A stretch of 64,000 bases of DNA, from NCBI RefSeq assembly GCF_001274635.1, contig NZ_LBGV01000001.1, forward strand, positions 992,001 through 1,056,000, written 5' to 3'. The first letter of the stretch is position 1. Each line of letters begins with the position of its first letter. The notes under the pieces were generated by a model. The model was not told the origin of the DNA, did not search any database, and was given only the letters and a program-made list of their open reading frames with translations. The translations under genes and the position numbers were made by a program. Origin of the DNA: Persicobacter sp. CCB-QB2 (lineage in GTDB: Bacteria > Bacteroidota > Bacteroidia > Cytophagales > Cyclobacteriaceae). Shown piece after piece: positions 17,463 to 26,837 of this stretch.

Positions 17463-18980
17463 ATGAATAGAATAACCCAGCTGCCTATACAAAAGTCGTT
17501 TGTGGTGATCATAATGTCCGTTTTCTTCGTGAATCTGGCGGTCATTTTATTTGCCCTTAATTTAAGCCAAACCAATAGTGTGGAAATAGACCTTTCCGGT
17601 AGAAACCGGATGTTGTCCCAACGAATGGTACTTTTTAGTAAATTATATAAGGATGGGGAGGAGACAGCCAGGGAAATTGCGCTAATGGCCTGCAATCTAC
17701 ATGATGAAAGTTTATATGCGCTCAAATACGGAGGGATAGCTCCGGAAATGGGGTCCGGGCAGGTCGGCCCTCCTTCCTCGAAATCCATAGAAAAGGCACT
17801 TTTTATGGTGGAGAAAGCCTGGAAGCCTTATCGGGCATCCGTTTTAAAGATTTTGAATAAGGACCAGTATTCCGCAGAGGAGCAGGAAGAGGCTATGCAC
17901 TTTTTGACCACTCATACTACCTCCATGTTGAAAATTAATAATGCCTTGGTGCAGGAATACGTATTGCAAAGTAAAGGTCAAAGGAGCACCCTGTTGTATT
18001 CGATGATAGGTTATTTGGTTTTCCTTTTTGGGGTGTGTATCATCATGTTACATTTTTTCAATCGCTTCGTTTTTAGGGAGATTGGGATGCTGGCTCAGGG
18101 GATGCGTGGTATAGTAGAGGGTGATTATGAATATCGGTTCAGACCCGGAGGCGGGAAAGAATTATTGCAGTTGAGTAAAAGTCTAAACGAATTTCTGGAA
18201 AAGGTTAAGAAAGCCAAAATATATGTTTCTCATTTGGGGGAGGGAAAATTGGATTGGGAAAATTCGGAGAATGACGAACTATTTAGTGCTTTGGAAAGAA
18301 CTCGTGGGTTACTGTTGGAAGAAAGATTAGCCACCGAGCGAAGAGTCTGGGTGAATGAAGGGCACGCCTTATTTGCTGACACTTTAAGACAACAATCAGG
18401 GGATGTGGGGGAGTTTAGTAGAATGCTTCTGAAGCAATTAGTGGATTATGTGAAGGCCGCGCAGGGTGCGTTATTTTTGTTAGAAAAGTCAGGTGATCAG
18501 CAGGTGTTGGAGATGAAGTCTTGTTATGCTTATAGTCGTGAAAAATTTAAACAAAAGGTCATTCCCTTAGGGGAGGGTTTAATTTCTGAAGTGGTCATGG
18601 AGAATCAGTATCATTATATGGTGGATTTGCCAGAGAACTACTGTGAATTGACCACTGGTTTGGGCGGGACGACTCCACGGGCGTTATTAATAGTGCCCTT
18701 ATCGTCGGATCAGGAAGTTGTGGGGGTTTTGGAATTAGCGGCTATGCGCGAGTTAAAGGACTTTGAAATAGATTTTGTGTTGAAACTGGCGGAAAGTATT
18801 GGTGCTAGTTTGTTGACTATGAAAATGAATATTCAAAACTTAAAATTGCTGCAGGAGGCGGAAGAAATGGCGGAGCAAATGCGTGCACAGGAGGAGGAGC
18901 TAAGGCAAAATATGGAAGAGCTTCAGGCGACTCAGGAGAATATGATTCGAGCAAAAAATGACCGTATTGGGGCGAGTTAG
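17463..18980 (+). CDS. Membrane sensor protein with PilJ/NarX-like domain, HAMP, GAF and C-terminal coiled coil
   Basis: This is a paralogue of the 15538 gene. It has TM1 (about 13-35), VEIDLSGRNRMLSQRMVLFSKLY, TM2 (about 178-200), the HAMP-like GDYEYRFRPGGGKELLQLSKSLNEF, a GAF domain (about 310-455, LIVPLSSDQEVVGVLELA) and a coiled coil EEMAEQMRAQEEELRQNMEELQ. In related proteins this coiled coil normally leads into a PAS, kinase or methyl-accepting domain. Here the protein stops 16 residues later, with a terminator right behind. The start was set at ATG 17463; the longer reading from 17442 adds seven residues. Confidence 0.78.
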   Translation: MNRITQLPIQKSFVVIIMSVFFVNLAVILFALNLSQTNSVEIDLSGRNRMLSQRMVLFSKLYKDGEETAREIALMACNLHDESLYALKYGGIAPEMGSGQVGPPSSKSIEKALFMVEKAWKPYRASVLKILNKDQYSAEEQEEAMHFLTTHTTSMLKINNALVQEYVLQSKGQRSTLLYSMIGYLVFLFGVCIIMLHFFNRFVFREIGMLAQGMRGIVEGDYEYRFRPGGGKELLQLSKSLNEFLEKVKKAKIYVSHLGEGKLDWENSENDELFSALERTRGLLLEERLATERRVWVNEGHALFADTLRQQSGDVGEFSRMLLKQLVDYVKAAQGALFLLEKSGDQQVLEMKSCYAYSREKFKQKVIPLGEGLISEVVMENQYHYMVDLPENYCELTTGLGGTTPRALLIVPLSSDQEVVGVLELAAMRELKDFEIDFVLKLAESIGASLLTMKMNIQNLKLLQEAEEMAEQMRAQEEELRQNMEELQATQENMIRAKNDRIGAS

Positions 18981-19001
18981 ATTATTTGAAATAGTCATAA
19001 A

Positions 19002-19037
19002 AAAAAGCCAAGGCAATAGCAATTGTCTTGGCTTTTT
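19002..19037. terminator. Bidirectional terminator
   Basis: AAGCCAAG (19005-19012) pairs with CTTGGCTT (19027-19034), with A and T runs on either side. It serves the sensor gene (+) and the converging membrane protein gene (-). Confidence 0.85.
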
Positions 19038-19045
19038 ATTTGGGC

Positions 19046-19756
19046 TTAATCTTGCGCTTGATGTTTTAACTTCCATGGTGGGAGCACATCAAAAGGAGGT
19101 TCATGTCTTAAAATTCCTTTTTCTCTTAATGTGCCCAATAAGTACAACTGGATTTGAATGTCATCCGAGTATTGATAAACCCTTTCGTGAAAGTCAAAGC
19201 CATAGGTGTCGAAAAATCGCTGATTCAATTCCTGAAAATTATCTTTATTACAGTCCTCCCGGAAGAATCGCCTGATCAAAGCAGGCTCATCTAAAGCCTG
19301 ATCTACCGCTTCTTTGAAACGAACCATCTGAATAAGCCTAATTTCTTCATCACTAAAGCCTCCGTAAGGCTTGGCGATTTTTTCAATTTTTTTCCATCGT
19401 CCGTATGCCAACCAGCTGAATAGGGCAGCAAGCACATTGAAGATGATTAAGGCAGTATGAAGTCTTAAATCAGGATCTAAATAAAAATGGATGTTTAAGA
19501 TGGTAAGTAGGGCGGTAAGCCCCAGGAAAGCCTGAAAAATTCGCAGACTAATATGTTTCAAGCCGTGTTTTAAAAACCCCGGATTGAGTATTTTAGATAT
19601 AATCCACTTTTCATTAATATTCTTTCTGCTTTCCACTTCCTTTCTTAGAATCCGAGAGAAAATGGTACCATACCTAAATTGGTGGAGATAGAATACATAG
19701 GCGAGCTCCTCGTCAGTCCATTTTTTATATATTTTCTCTAGGTCGTTGATATTCAT
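19046..19756 (-). CDS. Hypothetical membrane protein with two central helices
   Basis: I do not recognise this 236-residue protein. Two hydrophobic helices lie at about residues 70-90 and 98-120, flanked by charged cytoplasmic-looking segments. The C-terminal ~110 residues are soluble and rich in acidic and aromatic residues (FDFHERVYQYSDDIQIQLYLLG). No signal peptide or catalytic motif was seen. It is monocistronic, converging on the sensor gene with a shared terminator. The 980 bp upstream is non-coding. Confidence 0.7.
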   Translation of the reverse strand: MNINDLEKIYKKWTDEELAYVFYLHQFRYGTIFSRILRKEVESRKNINEKWIISKILNPGFLKHGLKHISLRIFQAFLGLTALLTILNIHFYLDPDLRLHTALIIFNVLAALFSWLAYGRWKKIEKIAKPYGGFSDEEIRLIQMVRFKEAVDQALDEPALIRRFFREDCNKDNFQELNQRFFDTYGFDFHERVYQYSDDIQIQLYLLGTLREKGILRHEPPFDVLPPWKLKHQAQD

Positions 19757-20662
19757 GGGAAGTACCTGCTATAAAGAGGGTGTTAAAAATCCGATCATGG
19801 GTGAATAATGATGTTTAAAATTTTCCTAAAAGCACCCAATTCCTAGTGCAAATATCAGTCACTTTTGGTAAAAAATGAATCATTATATGGAAATAATATA
19901 TCTTGCTGTTAATGAGTGTTTTAGACTTGTGGTTCTAAATTATTCTTATTTGTGGATAAATTATTGAAATCCAATAGTTTTATCAAGTTCTTTTGGTTCG
20001 AATTTGCCTGTTTTGGGAAAATTGAGGGTTTTCCCCTAGTTCAAGAGATTGGAGTATTTTACTCTTTTGGGGTAGGCCGGAGCAGCGAAAAAAGAGGCGG
20101 TTGAAGTCAGTGAATCAGGAGCATTGGGAGCAGTCAGGATTGATATGGAAAGTGGGGATGTTAATTTTTCAAATTGGGGTAAAACAGCGTCTAGGCCGGG
20201 AGCAATATGGGTGTGAATATCTTTTATGATTACATAAAAATAAGCGTGAAATTTTTTAATAAAAAAATATGAATTTTGAGTAAATCTATCAACAACAATG
20301 TTTTTGGTTTGGTAAATTATATTTTTGTGTAAAAATTTCATAAAACACTGTTTAGTAGGAGTTTGGGTTATTGATTTGGTAAAATTGTTGTAAATATAAA
20401 TTTTAAGTTAATTCTTTCCTTTTTTTGAACCAAGGCCTAATGATTTTACTCTTTATGAGGATGGTTCTCTATCTCCCTTCTGGGAAATTTTATTCTAAAA
20501 ATATCTGACTTGCCTTGCGAAAAGAGTTATAAATTTCGCTAAACGCCTTAATTTGCATTAATTATTTTGCTTCGGGATTGTTTTGAAAGTTGTGCGGTAT
20601 TACGAATAGATTAATAATTCTACATTATTATAATCTTTTTTCATTATTTAATATCTAATTTT
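19757..20662. other. AT-rich non-coding stretch
   Basis: No credible gene. A 101-residue minus-strand ORF (20036-20341) has composition unlike its neighbours and no recognisable motif. No repeat copy of the families seen elsewhere was found. The right end leads into the promoter of the nuclease locus. Confidence 0.5.
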
Positions 20663-20670
20663 TAACTTTG
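20663..20670 (+). promoter_or_regulatory. Candidate -7 box for the nucleic-acid utilisation locus
   Basis: TAACTTTG matches TAnnTTTG and lies 70 bp upstream of ATG 20740, the first gene of the locus. A convincing -33 box was not seen. Confidence 0.45.
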
Positions 20671-20739
20671 CGATTATTAAATCCAAACCAAAATTTAACC
20701 CTAGTAGGGTTAATTTATTCTTAATCTATTTTATTGAAA

Positions 20740-21780
20740 ATGCGATTTTTTGTTCGTTTAAGCATTTTGATGCTCCTCTTTTTGGGGGGCGTGTCATTTG
20801 GTTATGCTCAGCAAGGTGAGTTTAACGTTTATAATGTAGCTTTTTATAATGTTGAGAACCTTTTCGATGTGATCAATGATCCCAACAAGAATGATGAGGA
20901 CTTCCTTCCCGATGGAGATTATAAATGGACGCAGAAGCGCTATGAGTTGAAATTAAGTCAAATGGCGAATGTGATATCAAAATTGGGAGCTGCTAAGGCA
21001 GGTGGCCCTCCGGTGATTTGTGGCATCGCAGAAGTGGAAAACGAACAGTGTTTAAGGGACTTAATTGCTCGACCGCCATTAAGTGATTATCCTTATGAGG
21101 TAGTGTTGGTCGAAGGCCCGGACAAGCGTGGTGTTGATGTGGGCTTGATTTATCGGACGGATTTATTTAAGGTCGAAAAATTCCATGCGCGTGAATTATG
21201 GATAAATAATGCCTACAAAGGATTTGCGACCAGAAATCAATTGGTGGTGGAGGGCGAAATGGCAGGAGAGCCATTGGCAGTATTGGTGAACCACTGGCCT
21301 TCTAGACGCGCAAAATCCTGGTACCGTGAAGAGGCAGGGAAATTACAAAGACAAATTATTGATGAGCTAAGAGCAGAGAAACCGGGCATGAATGTCGTGG
21401 TGATGGGTGATTTTAATGATGATCCGGTCAATAAGAGTATGACTAAAGCTTTGGGCGCCAAGGGAAAGAAATCAGAGGTGACGGACAAAGACTATCTGTA
21501 TAACCCCATGTATAAAATGTACAAAAATGGGCAAGGCACCTTGGCTTATCGCGATAACTGGAACCTGTTTGATCAGATCATTGTCAGCAAAGAAATGCTC
21601 AATAAAGAGGGCCTGATTTACTATAAGGCCGAAATCTGCAATTTTGATGAGCTAAAAAATCCTAATGGAAGATATAAGGGATATCCATTCCGCACCTATG
21701 CCGGTGGCAATTATGCCGGGGGTTATTCGGATCACTTTCCTGTGGTTATTTATCTGTTGAAAGAAAAAACCGGACTATAA
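20740..21780 (+). CDS. Exported endonuclease/exonuclease/phosphatase (EEP) family protein
   Basis: EEP enzymes hydrolyse phosphodiester or phosphate ester bonds with a metal-dependent DNase I-type fold. A signal peptide (MRFFVRLSILMLLFLGG...GYAQ) exports it. Catalytic landmarks seen are NVENLFD near residue 30, the metal-binding Glu in GIAEVENEQ (~residue 85), VNHWPSRRA (His/Asn), MGDFNDDP (Asp/Asn) and the terminal GYSDHFPVV Asp-His pair, so all expected active-site residues are present. Start ATG 20740 was preferred to TTG 20734. It heads a four-gene locus with a TonB receptor and two lipoproteins, one an endonuclease, which argues for extracellular or periplasmic nucleic acid breakdown. 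Confidence 0.9.
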   Translation: MRFFVRLSILMLLFLGGVSFGYAQQGEFNVYNVAFYNVENLFDVINDPNKNDEDFLPDGDYKWTQKRYELKLSQMANVISKLGAAKAGGPPVICGIAEVENEQCLRDLIARPPLSDYPYEVVLVEGPDKRGVDVGLIYRTDLFKVEKFHARELWINNAYKGFATRNQLVVEGEMAGEPLAVLVNHWPSRRAKSWYREEAGKLQRQIIDELRAEKPGMNVVVMGDFNDDPVNKSMTKALGAKGKKSEVTDKDYLYNPMYKMYKNGQGTLAYRDNWNLFDQIIVSKEMLNKEGLIYYKAEICNFDELKNPNGRYKGYPFRTYAGGNYAGGYSDHFPVVIYLLKEKTGL

Positions 21781-21804
21781 ATTTTCCCAAAACCTATTTT
21801 AAAG

Positions 21805-21825
21805 GGCAGTTGAATAGCGACTGCC
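21805..21825 (+). promoter_or_regulatory. Intergenic hairpin between nuclease and receptor genes
   Basis: GGCAGT and ACTGCC form a 6-bp stem around a 9-nt loop. There is no T tract, so it is more likely an RNA-processing or stability element than a terminator. Confidence 0.35.
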
Positions 21826-21844
21826 GATATTCAAAACTTAAACT

Positions 21845-24565
21845 ATGAGACACTTTTTTACTGTGTTACTATTGATAACTGTCCTTTTTCCTGCCTGGGC
21901 GCAGGTAGAGGGAGAGGTGATCAAAGGGCAGGTCATTCTTGCTGATACCCAATCGCCAGCGGTAAAGGTAAAGTTGCAAATCAATGGGGTGACCTTTACA
22001 ACTGATCGAGAAGGTTACTTTTTCGTACCTCAAGGCCAGGTGAATGATGATACCATGGTGCAAATTTCCGATGAGCACTATCATTCTGTAGTACTGCCTT
22101 TGAAGAAGGGGATGGTCATTGCGCTGAAGCCGATGCATGATGATGTCGGGACGATTGTCCTTTCTTTAAGTGAACTGGATGCAGATGATGGCGAGACCCA
22201 ATCCACTCCAGGCCTGCTGTTCTCTTCCGGTGATGCTTTCAGCTCTTTAGCGGGTTATTCCTGGGGGCCATATTGGTTTCGTCAGCGGGGTTATCAGTCC
22301 AGCTATACGCAGGTATTTATGGATGGGGTCAATATGGCGCATCCAGAAAAAGGTTATGCTTCCTGGTCGATTTGGGGTGGACTAAATGATGTGACGCGTA
22401 ATAAGGAAACGACTTATAATATTGCTCCGGTAGATTTCTCCTTCAGCAATATTGGTGGAGCGACCAATATCATTACCAAGCCTTCACAACAACGTCCCGG
22501 GCTCAAGGCAAGTTACTCGCTGAGTAATTCCAGTTATTCTAATCGTGTCATGATGACCTATTCCACCGGTTTGATGGATAATGGATGGGCATTTACCGTT
22601 TCCGGTTCACGTCGTTGGGCGCAGGAGGGTTATGTGGAAGGAACTTCCTATGACGCATGGGCAGGTTTCTTTGGTGCGGAAAAGCGATTCAATGAAAATC
22701 ATTCCGTACAGTTGACCGCATTGATCGCTCCTTATAAAAGAGGGCAACAAGGCGCTACTGTGCAGGAAATCTATGACTTGAAGGATAATAATTTATACAA
22801 TCCTTATTGGGGTTATCAAAATGGAGAGAAGCGTAACAGCCGTATCAAAAGCTCTATGATTCCGCAGTTTGTGTTGAATGATGTTTATAAAATCAATGAG
22901 CGTTTAAAACTGAAAACTGCGGTCGGATACTCTTTCGGTAAAGAAGCAAGAACCGCATTGAACTGGTACGATGCACAGGATCCACGTCCGGATTATTATC
23001 GTTATTTACCTTCATTCCAATATCAGCAAGGCAATGATATTGCGGGTGACTTGATGACGGAGCTTTGGACGAATGGGAGCTTTGGACAATTGGATTTTGA
23101 TCACTTTTATCAAATCAATTACAATAGCATTGAAACGAATCCTGACGGAGACGGAGAGATTACCGGTGCAAGATCGCATTATATCATTGAGAGACGCCAA
23201 AATGATATCCAAAACTTAGACATTAACCCTACTTTAGTATGGGACGTCAACGATCAGTGGAAATTGACCACCGGATTGCAGTATGAATATTATCTGGGGA
23301 ATAATTACAATACGGTAGAAGATTTATTAGGCGGAGACTATTATGTCGATATTGATAACTTCGCTGATCGTGATTTCACCGATCCGGATATGGCCAGCAA
23401 TGATTTATTGGCAGACTCCAATATCAAGCAAGAGGGTGAGCGTATCGGGCATGACTATGATGCGGTTATCAATAAGGCAAGCTGGTGGGGGCAGGCAAGC
23501 AAAAGCTTCCAAAAAGGTTCGGCTTATGTAGGAGCCAATTTGACCAACACCTCCATGTATAGATATGGAAATAGAATGAAAGGACTCTTTCCGGAGAATT
23601 CTTATGGAAAGTCAGAAGTGTTGAGTTTCATGGATTATGGTGTAAAAGCAGGTGGGGAGTATTTCCTGACAGGTAGAAATGTCTTGACCGCCAATGGAAC
23701 CTATTATACCCAAGCGCCTTATTTTCAGGATGCATTTGTTTCTGTCAGAACCAGAAATGAAGCCATGGAAAACTTGGTGTCTTCCAATGTCATGTCCGGA
23801 GATATTAATTATTACTACAGAGGGGAGCGCTTCAAAGGTCGAGTGTCGGCATTCTACACGAGAATCAGTGACCTGACCGATGTGATCAGCTACTATGATG
23901 ATTCCTATAACAACTTTGTGAACTATGCCCTGAAGGGGATTGGTCAAGAATTTTCTGGTATTGAGCTGGGAGCCGAATATCAAATTACCGACGAGTTGCG
24001 TGTGAAAGCGGCCGGAACTTATGCCCAGTACCTGTACAATGCTAATCCTTTGGCCACCACTACAGTGGACAACAGTGCAGAGAAATTAAGTGAGGGAGAG
24101 ATCGTTTATTTCGATGGCTACCATGTTGGGGGTTCTCCTGAAATTGCAGGGGCTGTTTCGGTGGAATACTGGAGTAAAAATTACTGGTTTGTGGGACTGA
24201 CCGCCAATTATTTAGGGAAGCGTTATGTGACGCTAAATCCTGCCCGATATACCACACGTGCCATCAATGGTGATGGTTACACCTTCCATCCCGGGTCGTC
24301 GGAGTATTTAGCGATTGTAGATCAGGAAGAATTGGATGGGGCCTTCACAGTAGATATATCTGCCGGGAAGAGCTGGAAGATCAAGGATTATATCTTCCGA
24401 CTGAACCTGAACCTGAACAATGTCCTGAACAATGAGAACATTGTGACCACCGGATTTCAGCAGTACCGATTTGACTTCCTTGAAGGAAATCCAGAAAAAT
24501 TTGATAACAAATATTATTACGCACAGGGCTTCAGAGCCTTTCTTAACCTTAGTGTAAGTTTTTAA
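21845..24565 (+). CDS. TonB-dependent outer membrane receptor (nuclease locus)
   Basis: A 906-residue receptor with signal peptide MRHFFTVLLLITVLFPAWAQ, a carboxypeptidase-regulatory-like beta domain (about 25-95), a plug region (about 120-215; IGGATNIITKPSQQR near its end) and a C-terminal 22-strand barrel ending GFRAFLNLSVSF with terminal Phe. Such receptors import large ligands using TonB energy. There is no SusD partner next to it; instead surface lipoproteins with DUF5689 follow, which may play the ligand-binding role. The substrate is inferred from the neighbouring nucleases as oligonucleotides or nucleosides. Spacing to the next gene is 30 bp, so they are co-transcribed. Confidence 0.9.
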   Translation: MRHFFTVLLLITVLFPAWAQVEGEVIKGQVILADTQSPAVKVKLQINGVTFTTDREGYFFVPQGQVNDDTMVQISDEHYHSVVLPLKKGMVIALKPMHDDVGTIVLSLSELDADDGETQSTPGLLFSSGDAFSSLAGYSWGPYWFRQRGYQSSYTQVFMDGVNMAHPEKGYASWSIWGGLNDVTRNKETTYNIAPVDFSFSNIGGATNIITKPSQQRPGLKASYSLSNSSYSNRVMMTYSTGLMDNGWAFTVSGSRRWAQEGYVEGTSYDAWAGFFGAEKRFNENHSVQLTALIAPYKRGQQGATVQEIYDLKDNNLYNPYWGYQNGEKRNSRIKSSMIPQFVLNDVYKINERLKLKTAVGYSFGKEARTALNWYDAQDPRPDYYRYLPSFQYQQGNDIAGDLMTELWTNGSFGQLDFDHFYQINYNSIETNPDGDGEITGARSHYIIERRQNDIQNLDINPTLVWDVNDQWKLTTGLQYEYYLGNNYNTVEDLLGGDYYVDIDNFADRDFTDPDMASNDLLADSNIKQEGERIGHDYDAVINKASWWGQASKSFQKGSAYVGANLTNTSMYRYGNRMKGLFPENSYGKSEVLSFMDYGVKAGGEYFLTGRNVLTANGTYYTQAPYFQDAFVSVRTRNEAMENLVSSNVMSGDINYYYRGERFKGRVSAFYTRISDLTDVISYYDDSYNNFVNYALKGIGQEFSGIELGAEYQITDELRVKAAGTYAQYLYNANPLATTTVDNSAEKLSEGEIVYFDGYHVGGSPEIAGAVSVEYWSKNYWFVGLTANYLGKRYVTLNPARYTTRAINGDGYTFHPGSSEYLAIVDQEELDGAFTVDISAGKSWKIKDYIFRLNLNLNNVLNNENIVTTGFQQYRFDFLEGNPEKFDNKYYYAQGFRAFLNLSVSF

Positions 24566-24595
24566 GCATACTCAAATACTTATTTTTCTAAACTC

Positions 24596-26782
24596 ATGAA
24601 AAACCTATCGAACCTTTACCGTGCGTTATTACCCATGGTAGTAATGGCTTTGCTTTTCTCAGCCTGTAAAAAAGACGACCCTCTTGGTCCAACCATTCCC
24701 GAAGGCCCGGAAGTAGAGGTGACGCATACCCTTAAGCAATTGAAAGAGATCTATACAAAAGCGGGAAGCCCTGCGATGTATGATATCGAGGAGGAAATTA
24801 TTGTAGGAGGAAAGGTGATCTCTTCCGATGAAAACGGCAACATCTACAAAGAAATCTATATTCAGGATGAATCTACGGGTATCATTGTTCGCCTGGATAA
24901 GTCGGAATTGTATAAGTCTTATGCCATTGGTCAAATGGTCTATGTGAAGGCAGAAGGCATGCAGATGGGAAGCTATGGCGGCATGATCCAATTGGGGGGT
25001 GTGTATAATGGTGAGTTTGGTCGTTTGGATGCAGATTTGATTGCAGACCATATTATTGCGGGTAAGCAAGAAGAGGCGGTAATGCCAATGGCAATCGATT
25101 TGGATGCTTTGCCATCAGATTTGGACGACCACTTAGCCACTTGGGTGAAGGTGGAAAATGTGATGTTCAGTGAGGAAGACTACGAAAAAACATGGGTAGA
25201 TGCGGATGCTTCTTCCTCTCAAAACAGAACCTTGACCAATGCGAATGGCGAAACCATTATCGTAAGAACTTCCAATTTCGCTACTTTTGGCGCAGATGCG
25301 CTGCCTCAGGGGTCTGGAAGCGTAAGCGGTATTCTTTCTTCCTTTAATGGTACCTTGCAATTGTATGTGAACGAAGCGGCAGACGCTGCCCTTGAAGGGG
25401 ATCGTTTTGATGATCCTAATGCTGTAGCTCCTCCGGCAGGTACTGGTACGCTGGCGGATCCATTTAACATTGGGGCAGCTCGTGCCAATCTGGATGCTGA
25501 GGAGATGAATTGGGTAAAAGGGTATATCGTAGGTTCTGTCCCTGGAAAAAATTTAAGTGATTTTCAACCTGGTGTAACTGGGGCTAATGCATCCTATACC
25601 AATGTGGCAATAGCGGATAACTCCGATGAGACGAACCCAAGCAAAATATTTGTGGTGAAGATATCCGGATTTTTACAAGATGATTTAAATCTTCAGGATA
25701 ATGAAGATATGCTGAATCAACAGGTTTGGTTTTATGGTTCAGTCGAAAAATATTTTGGGGAGCCTGGAATGAGAGATGCTGAAAAGTATTCCTTAGATGG
25801 TCAGGTTGAAATCTCAGCTCCGACATTTCAAGGTCAGTTGGATGAAATCATGGGGACGGATTTGACGGCTACAGCAATTGACTTTAATACTTTTAATGTA
25901 GTGGCGTCCCAATCCTTCTGGTCAGCCTCCAATGGTTCCGCCTATATCAACGGACACCAGAAAGGGGCACACGAATCCTGGATGATTTCTTCGACTACTA
26001 TTGATATTGCGGCTTTGACTGATCCTGTTTTGGCGGTAACGGAAGAGTTGAACTTCTTCAAAGGTTTGGATAAAGTGATGGTATTGGGTTCAACAGACTA
26101 TACCGGTACTGGCGACCCAAGCGTTGCCACCTGGACGGAATTGACGGTTAAAGGTGATCGTGCAGAAGGTGGGCAGTCTATGACCCAATTTGAGTTGGAA
26201 GCCAATATTTATGTGGCCTTTAAATATACCTGTACCGACGATGAAGCTTCTTCCTGGTCTGTGATTACCGTGGAGGCGAAGGAATATGAAGGAGACAACG
26301 GAGGAGGAGATACGGATGAAGTGATATTTATTTCTGAATACGTGGAGGGATCCAGTAATAACAAGGCCATTGAATTGTACAATGCCTCTGCGGAAGAGGT
26401 GGATCTTTCCACTTACTCCCTGCAAATTTATTTTAATGGGAATACGGATCCAGGCTCACCCATTCAACTGTCCGGAACCATTCCAGCAGGAGGGGTGTAT
26501 ATTGTAGCTCATTCACAAGCCTCTTTTGCAAATGAGGACTATGTGGATATGACCTCCGGTTCTTTGACTTTTAATGGAAATGATCCAGTTAGTTTGGTGA
26601 AAGGCAGTGTTATGATCGATTTGTTTGGTCCTATTGGGGATGATTCAAATTTCGCAAAAGATCTTACCTTCAGAAGAAAAACTTCGATAATGGAGGGCAA
26701 TACTACATTTTCATTTGATGATTGGGACGAGTTCCCAAAGGATACTTTTGATGGCTTGGGAAGTCATTCTGTAAACCAATAA
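24596..26782 (+). CDS. Surface lipoprotein with DUF5689, OB-like, anchor and lamin-tail domains
   Basis: A 728-residue lipoprotein (lipobox Cys24, LLFSACKKD). Regions in order: DUF5689 (about 38-265, VGGKVISSDENGNIYKEIYIQDE), a DUF6359-like OB-type segment (about 280-400, GTLADPFNIGAAR...WVKGYIVGSV), a choice-of-anchor/beta-sandwich region (about 420-570, SASNGSAYINGHQKGAHESWMI), and a C-terminal lamin-tail domain (about 580-690, ISEYVEGSSNNKAIELYNAS). Lamin-tail domains are common in secreted bacterial nucleases and may bind nucleic acid or surfaces. It sits directly behind the TonB receptor. The predicted role is ligand capture at the cell surface; there is no catalytic motif. Confidence 0.82.
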   Translation: MKNLSNLYRALLPMVVMALLFSACKKDDPLGPTIPEGPEVEVTHTLKQLKEIYTKAGSPAMYDIEEEIIVGGKVISSDENGNIYKEIYIQDESTGIIVRLDKSELYKSYAIGQMVYVKAEGMQMGSYGGMIQLGGVYNGEFGRLDADLIADHIIAGKQEEAVMPMAIDLDALPSDLDDHLATWVKVENVMFSEEDYEKTWVDADASSSQNRTLTNANGETIIVRTSNFATFGADALPQGSGSVSGILSSFNGTLQLYVNEAADAALEGDRFDDPNAVAPPAGTGTLADPFNIGAARANLDAEEMNWVKGYIVGSVPGKNLSDFQPGVTGANASYTNVAIADNSDETNPSKIFVVKISGFLQDDLNLQDNEDMLNQQVWFYGSVEKYFGEPGMRDAEKYSLDGQVEISAPTFQGQLDEIMGTDLTATAIDFNTFNVVASQSFWSASNGSAYINGHQKGAHESWMISSTTIDIAALTDPVLAVTEELNFFKGLDKVMVLGSTDYTGTGDPSVATWTELTVKGDRAEGGQSMTQFELEANIYVAFKYTCTDDEASSWSVITVEAKEYEGDNGGGDTDEVIFISEYVEGSSNNKAIELYNASAEEVDLSTYSLQIYFNGNTDPGSPIQLSGTIPAGGVYIVAHSQASFANEDYVDMTSGSLTFNGNDPVSLVKGSVMIDLFGPIGDDSNFAKDLTFRRKTSIMEGNTTFSFDDWDEFPKDTFDGLGSHSVNQ

Positions 26783-26788
26783 TATGCC

Positions 26789-26823
26789 TTGGTTCGGTGG
26801 CTGCTTGTTGCTTGCCGAACCAA
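26789..26823 (+). promoter_or_regulatory. Perfect 9-bp hairpin between the two lipoprotein genes
   Basis: TTGGTTCGG (26789-26797) is exactly complementary to CCGAACCAA (26815-26823) with a 17-nt loop, and TTTTTT follows 9 bp later. It may partially terminate or stabilise the upstream mRNA and so set the ratio of the two lipoproteins. Confidence 0.5.
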
Positions 26824-26837
26824 TTCTAATCTTTTTT

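Noticed and set aside
20036-20341. 101-residue minus-strand ORF in the 19.8-20.7 kb gap
   Set aside because: AT-driven composition, no motif and no start context.
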